64,000 nucleotides of DNA from Nymphaea colorata. Its lineage: Eukaryota; Streptophyta; Magnoliopsida; Nymphaeales; Nymphaeaceae. Where the stretch lies: assembly GCF_008831285.2 (NCBI RefSeq), contig NC_045138.2, positions 18,323,934 to 18,387,933 of the forward strand, in the 5' to 3' direction. The position numbers and the translations under genes are program-made. The notes beneath the pieces were generated by a model, which ran no database searches, was not told the origin of the DNA, and saw only the letters and a program-made list of their open reading frames with translations. Numbering within the stretch: position 1 is the first letter of the stretch; the number at the start of each line of letters is the position of its first letter. Below, piece by piece: positions 61,101-64,000 of the stretch.

Positions 61101-61945
61101 TGGATCCTTCAGGCCATTCGGAGGAATCTGGTTTCCCACACTCGGCTGAATTCATGAGAGGCCGCGTGGAGGGATCGCAAAATACATGAAATATAAAAAT
61201 AACAAAATAGTAAAATCTGAGATATTAATTGAATTGTACGAGGCAAAAGATCCAAGCGCAATAATAAAACCTTTAAAATTTAATTTGCGCGTTTGATTTT
61301 ATGGTTCATTTTTCTCTTATAAATTCTGACATTGTGCATTGCTCTCCAGAGTAATGAGCGTTCAACTGCTGTGAGAGAGAGAGAGAGGGAGGTGCAAACT
61401 CTCTCTCTCTCCCTCCCTCTCCTATTATTATTATTATAATTATTATTATTATTATAGCTGGATGGTTTTTTTTTTTAACTTGTAACCCTAAAATCATGCA
61501 AAAATATTTGCGATGGCTAGTTGTTTGGTCATAAATTTTAGTCAGATAATATACCATTTACAATGGTAATTGTTAACGATACAAAATAAAAAATAACCAT
61601 CCAATTATAAAAGTGAAAGATGAAAAAGTATGTAATCATTCGAATTGTAGTAGCTTAATCTGCTCAACTCTCAAGAGTTAGGTTAGAAAATGTATGAGTA
61701 GCTTGAGTTCATCTCTTATTTCTGAAAGGTCGTTTATCAACGTGGGAGACGATAAAAAGTAGTAGTGCAAGTTACAGACTCATGTCTCCCCCTCAAAGGG
61801 AACGATAACGTTCGCCTGAAATGTAAGCTGCTCTCTCCCTCTCTCCACACACAAACACATACAGGCACACACACACAGAGAGGCAACAAATAACTTGTCT
61901 TTAAATAAAAAAATAATAGTTCTAAAAGAAACTATTTATGACACT

Positions 61946-62772
61946 TTAAAACCCAATAATAGTCAGCTAGAATTCCCCCAACCTTACCTGTTATGTCACA
62001 TTAAAACCCAATAATAGTGAGCTACAATTCCCCCAACCCCACCTGCAAACAGGTGTTCTGGACGAGCCGGCCAGCTCACATGCTCTCTGACCTGTCTCTT
62101 TAAGCGACAGCAGCTCTCTTAATTAGCTGCTCCATCAAATTACCAAAATGCATGTGTTTCCATCAGAAGGTGCCAACGGCTTCTGCCCCTTCAACTTGCA
62201 GAAGAAGGGCCTTTGCCACGCAGACTGCTTCAACAGCTACAACAATCTTCCTGCCACCTTCGCCCGCAGAATAAGAGATCGAGCATCAGGAATAGCCAGT
62301 AAACAATAAGTGTCTGAATCGCCGTTTGACACAACCGCAGAAAAGCCAAATTCAGGATGAAAATGGAATTACATCCCACAAAAGAAAACCAAGACTGATA
62401 GGATGAACATGGCATCCATGGGCAATCTGTATAGGTCAATCCAAATAGATGTGGTAAAAGTCTTTTTTGTTTTTTCGCGAAAAATGTTGATTGTTAAGAT
62501 AATAAAGGCGGCAGTAGAGGAAATGCAACAAGTTGCCGTCAACATGGAACTCCACTGCAATAAATAAGAGGAGCAGATGATGAGAGCAGCCAGAGGATGT
62601 GCAGAAAGGGATAGATGAATGCAATTTATATTAAAAGAGAGAAGGAATTGAAGATCTGCGAACCAGATCGACCTCTCGCTCTCTGCCTTTCCTTTTTCCT
62701 TTTTGCTCTCACCATGACTGGTCCTCATCAGATATGCCCATCATCGTCCACCACTTCAAATTAGCCACAGAA
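61946..62772. other. Upstream region of the IQD gene
   Basis: A short duplicated phrase (aaacccaataatagt...agctagaattcccccaacc) occurs at about 61949 and 61994. The rest should hold the promoter and leader of the IQD gene. An upstream in-frame ATG at 62734 would add 13 residues, but the family N-terminus starts at 62773. A minus-strand hydrophobic ORF (62369-62728) has no known motif. Confidence 0.5.
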
Positions 62773-64000
62773 ATGGGAAAAGCCAGCAAATGGCTGAGAA
62801 GCTTCTGGGGCAGGAACAAGGAGCAGGTCAAGGACAAAGAAAAGCTAAACCAAACGTCTTCAAATGAGGACAGATCCGCCCCAACCGCAAGTCAAATTCC
62901 AAAAGAGAAACGCAGATGGAGTTTCTCCAGATCGAATCCTAAGGATTCAAATTCACCCAATTCTTCTGCTGCAAACGCCGATGCCACCACAACTGGCTCC
63001 ATTATATCCGCCTGTGAATCGGAGAGTGAACAAAAGAAGCATGAAATTGCAGCTTCAGCAAAAGATACCGTACTCGTTGGTGATACTGCCGCTGCTGTCA
63101 GTAGGCTTATCCTCGTGTCAAGCCAGCTGACTGTAGCTGAGGAAATCGCTGCCATTAAGATTCAAGCTGTTTTCCGTTCTTATCTTGTTGGCTCTCACTT
63201 GCTATTTCTTGCTCTAAACTCCAAGTTAACAAATTCAAAATGTACTAACTTCTGCTTTCTGCAGGCAAGAAAAGCTTTGCGAGCACTCAAAGGCTTGGTG
63301 AAGTTGCAGGCCCTAGTGAGAGGTCATCTAGTGAGGAAGCAGGCTACTGCCACTCTGCGGTGCATGCAAGCACTTGTAACAGTTCAGGCCCGAGCCCGAG
63401 CTCAAAGAATTAGAATGACTGAAGAAGCACGATATCATGCTCTGCAATTATCTGATCCCAAGAGAACAAATCATGAACACCAATTCAGATGTTCATATGT
63501 AAGTGAAACCCCTTTCTCAACATCTTATTTTCAAGTTTCAACATTTCTACTGTGAAATAAGTGCAAGTTATTCAAAAGTTTGCACTAGATTTAACGGTCA
63601 GAATTACATAACAATTACACATACCAACCTGAATTTGCTGAAACTTAAAGTGTAAATATCTGTTCAACAAGAAAAAAAATTAAGTAGTCCAGCACTTCAC
63701 ATCCTGGTTAAGAACATACAAAAGACAGAGTGAAAGTTCTTCCTTTAGGATAAACATAGAATAGAAAGACTACTAACTAGCAGTGTCTTTTTTTGTTCTT
63801 CTTAGAATCCTGACAGAAGGATTGAGAACATAAAAATTGTCGAGATAGACATGAGTGGAAGCGGGGATACCTCAAAGGGGACAGCCAATTCTAGGCCCGT
63901 GCCACCCCTTCCAAAGCTGGATTGCACCAAATCCGCTGCTCTAACCGAATTAGCCGATGACAGAGAATGGGTCTGCAAAAAGGACACGGAGGAATATTCA
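62773..64000 (+). CDS. IQ67-domain (IQD) calmodulin-binding protein, 5' part
   Basis: Three exons are inferred: 62773-63186, 63265-63498 and 63806 onward, with GT/AG borders in phase 0; the last runs past the window. The start gives [13 protein letters not shown], the typical IQD N-terminus. A basic, Ser-rich region follows. The IQ67 domain (about 123-190) begins [16 protein letters not shown] at the end of exon 1 and continues [21 protein letters not shown] in exon 2. The split after the first IQ helix at codon 138 is the intron position characteristic of this family. Exon 3 begins [18 protein letters not shown], also family-like. IQD proteins bind calmodulin and microtubules or membranes and act as scaffolds for calcium signals and cell shape. 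The first donor is GTTGGC, weaker than usual. Confidence 0.93.

Larger units (their letters stand above)
57096..61945. repeat. Segmental duplication, block B, copy 2
   Basis: Same-orientation duplicate of 37884-42815. It carries U1 copy 3, the AGCT-rich MITE-like stretch (58660-59065) and (TTA)n at about 61420-61456. It ends near atttatgacactttaaaa, where copy 1 runs into the foldback element. No protein gene recognised. Confidence 0.9.

Noticed and set aside
62369-62728. Hydrophobic minus-strand ORF upstream of the IQD gene
   Set aside because: It overlaps the expected promoter and leader, shows no known motif, and the continuation at 62230-62439 is in another frame.

Overview
The window reads as nuclear DNA of a flowering plant. 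The genes have plant-only architectures with introns (an IQ67-domain IQD protein, a G-type lectin receptor kinase, plant RING-H2 genes, a notch-like EGF protein of the plant type). Most of the DNA is AT-rich, gene-poor and full of degraded repeats, with long (TA)n, (GA)n and (ATT)n tracts. I cannot name the species.

Layout. 122-3455 (-) is a five-exon, phase-1-intron gene for a secreted protein with two EGF-like modules; its 3' end lies outside the window. 3.5-10.2 kb is gene-free, with a 115-bp tandem array and a 40-bp triplet. 10.2-17.8 kb holds two diverged copies of one repeat block, each followed by fragments of a WAT1/UMAMIT-type (EamA) transporter gene arranged as head-to-head palindromes, plus two palindromes of unknown content. 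18.25-19.64 kb is an old Ty1/Copia fossil. 20.3-24.4 kb carries a tandem pair of RING-H2 genes: the first is intact, the second has lost its reading frame inside the RING.

24.7-42.8 kb and 51.6-61.9 kb are two copies of one segment in the same orientation. The first copy holds an intact intronless G-type lectin receptor kinase (28136-30829, -) and two U1 snRNA genes (-). The second lacks about 8.35 kb, so its kinase is cut off at about residue 435 and sits directly next to sequence that lies 8 kb further on in copy one; it keeps one U1 gene. All three U1 genes have the 5' splice-site-pairing end, the U1A loop, the Sm site and a Pol II-type USE/TATA promoter, and all differ from the usual U1-70K loop at the same base. 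Between the two copies lie a 1.9-kb foldback element, the 3' part of a LIFEGUARD/BI-1-like gene, a tRNA-type SINE with target-site duplications, a nested pair of hAT-like MITEs and a SWI3-like scrap. A 704-bp hAT-type element with 8-bp target duplications entered the second copy after the duplication.

The window ends in an IQD calmodulin-binding scaffold gene (62773 onward, +), which runs off the edge. The genes do not form a pathway. The notable content is the U1 cluster, the duplication with deletion, and several long inverted repeats, one built from a captured host transporter gene.
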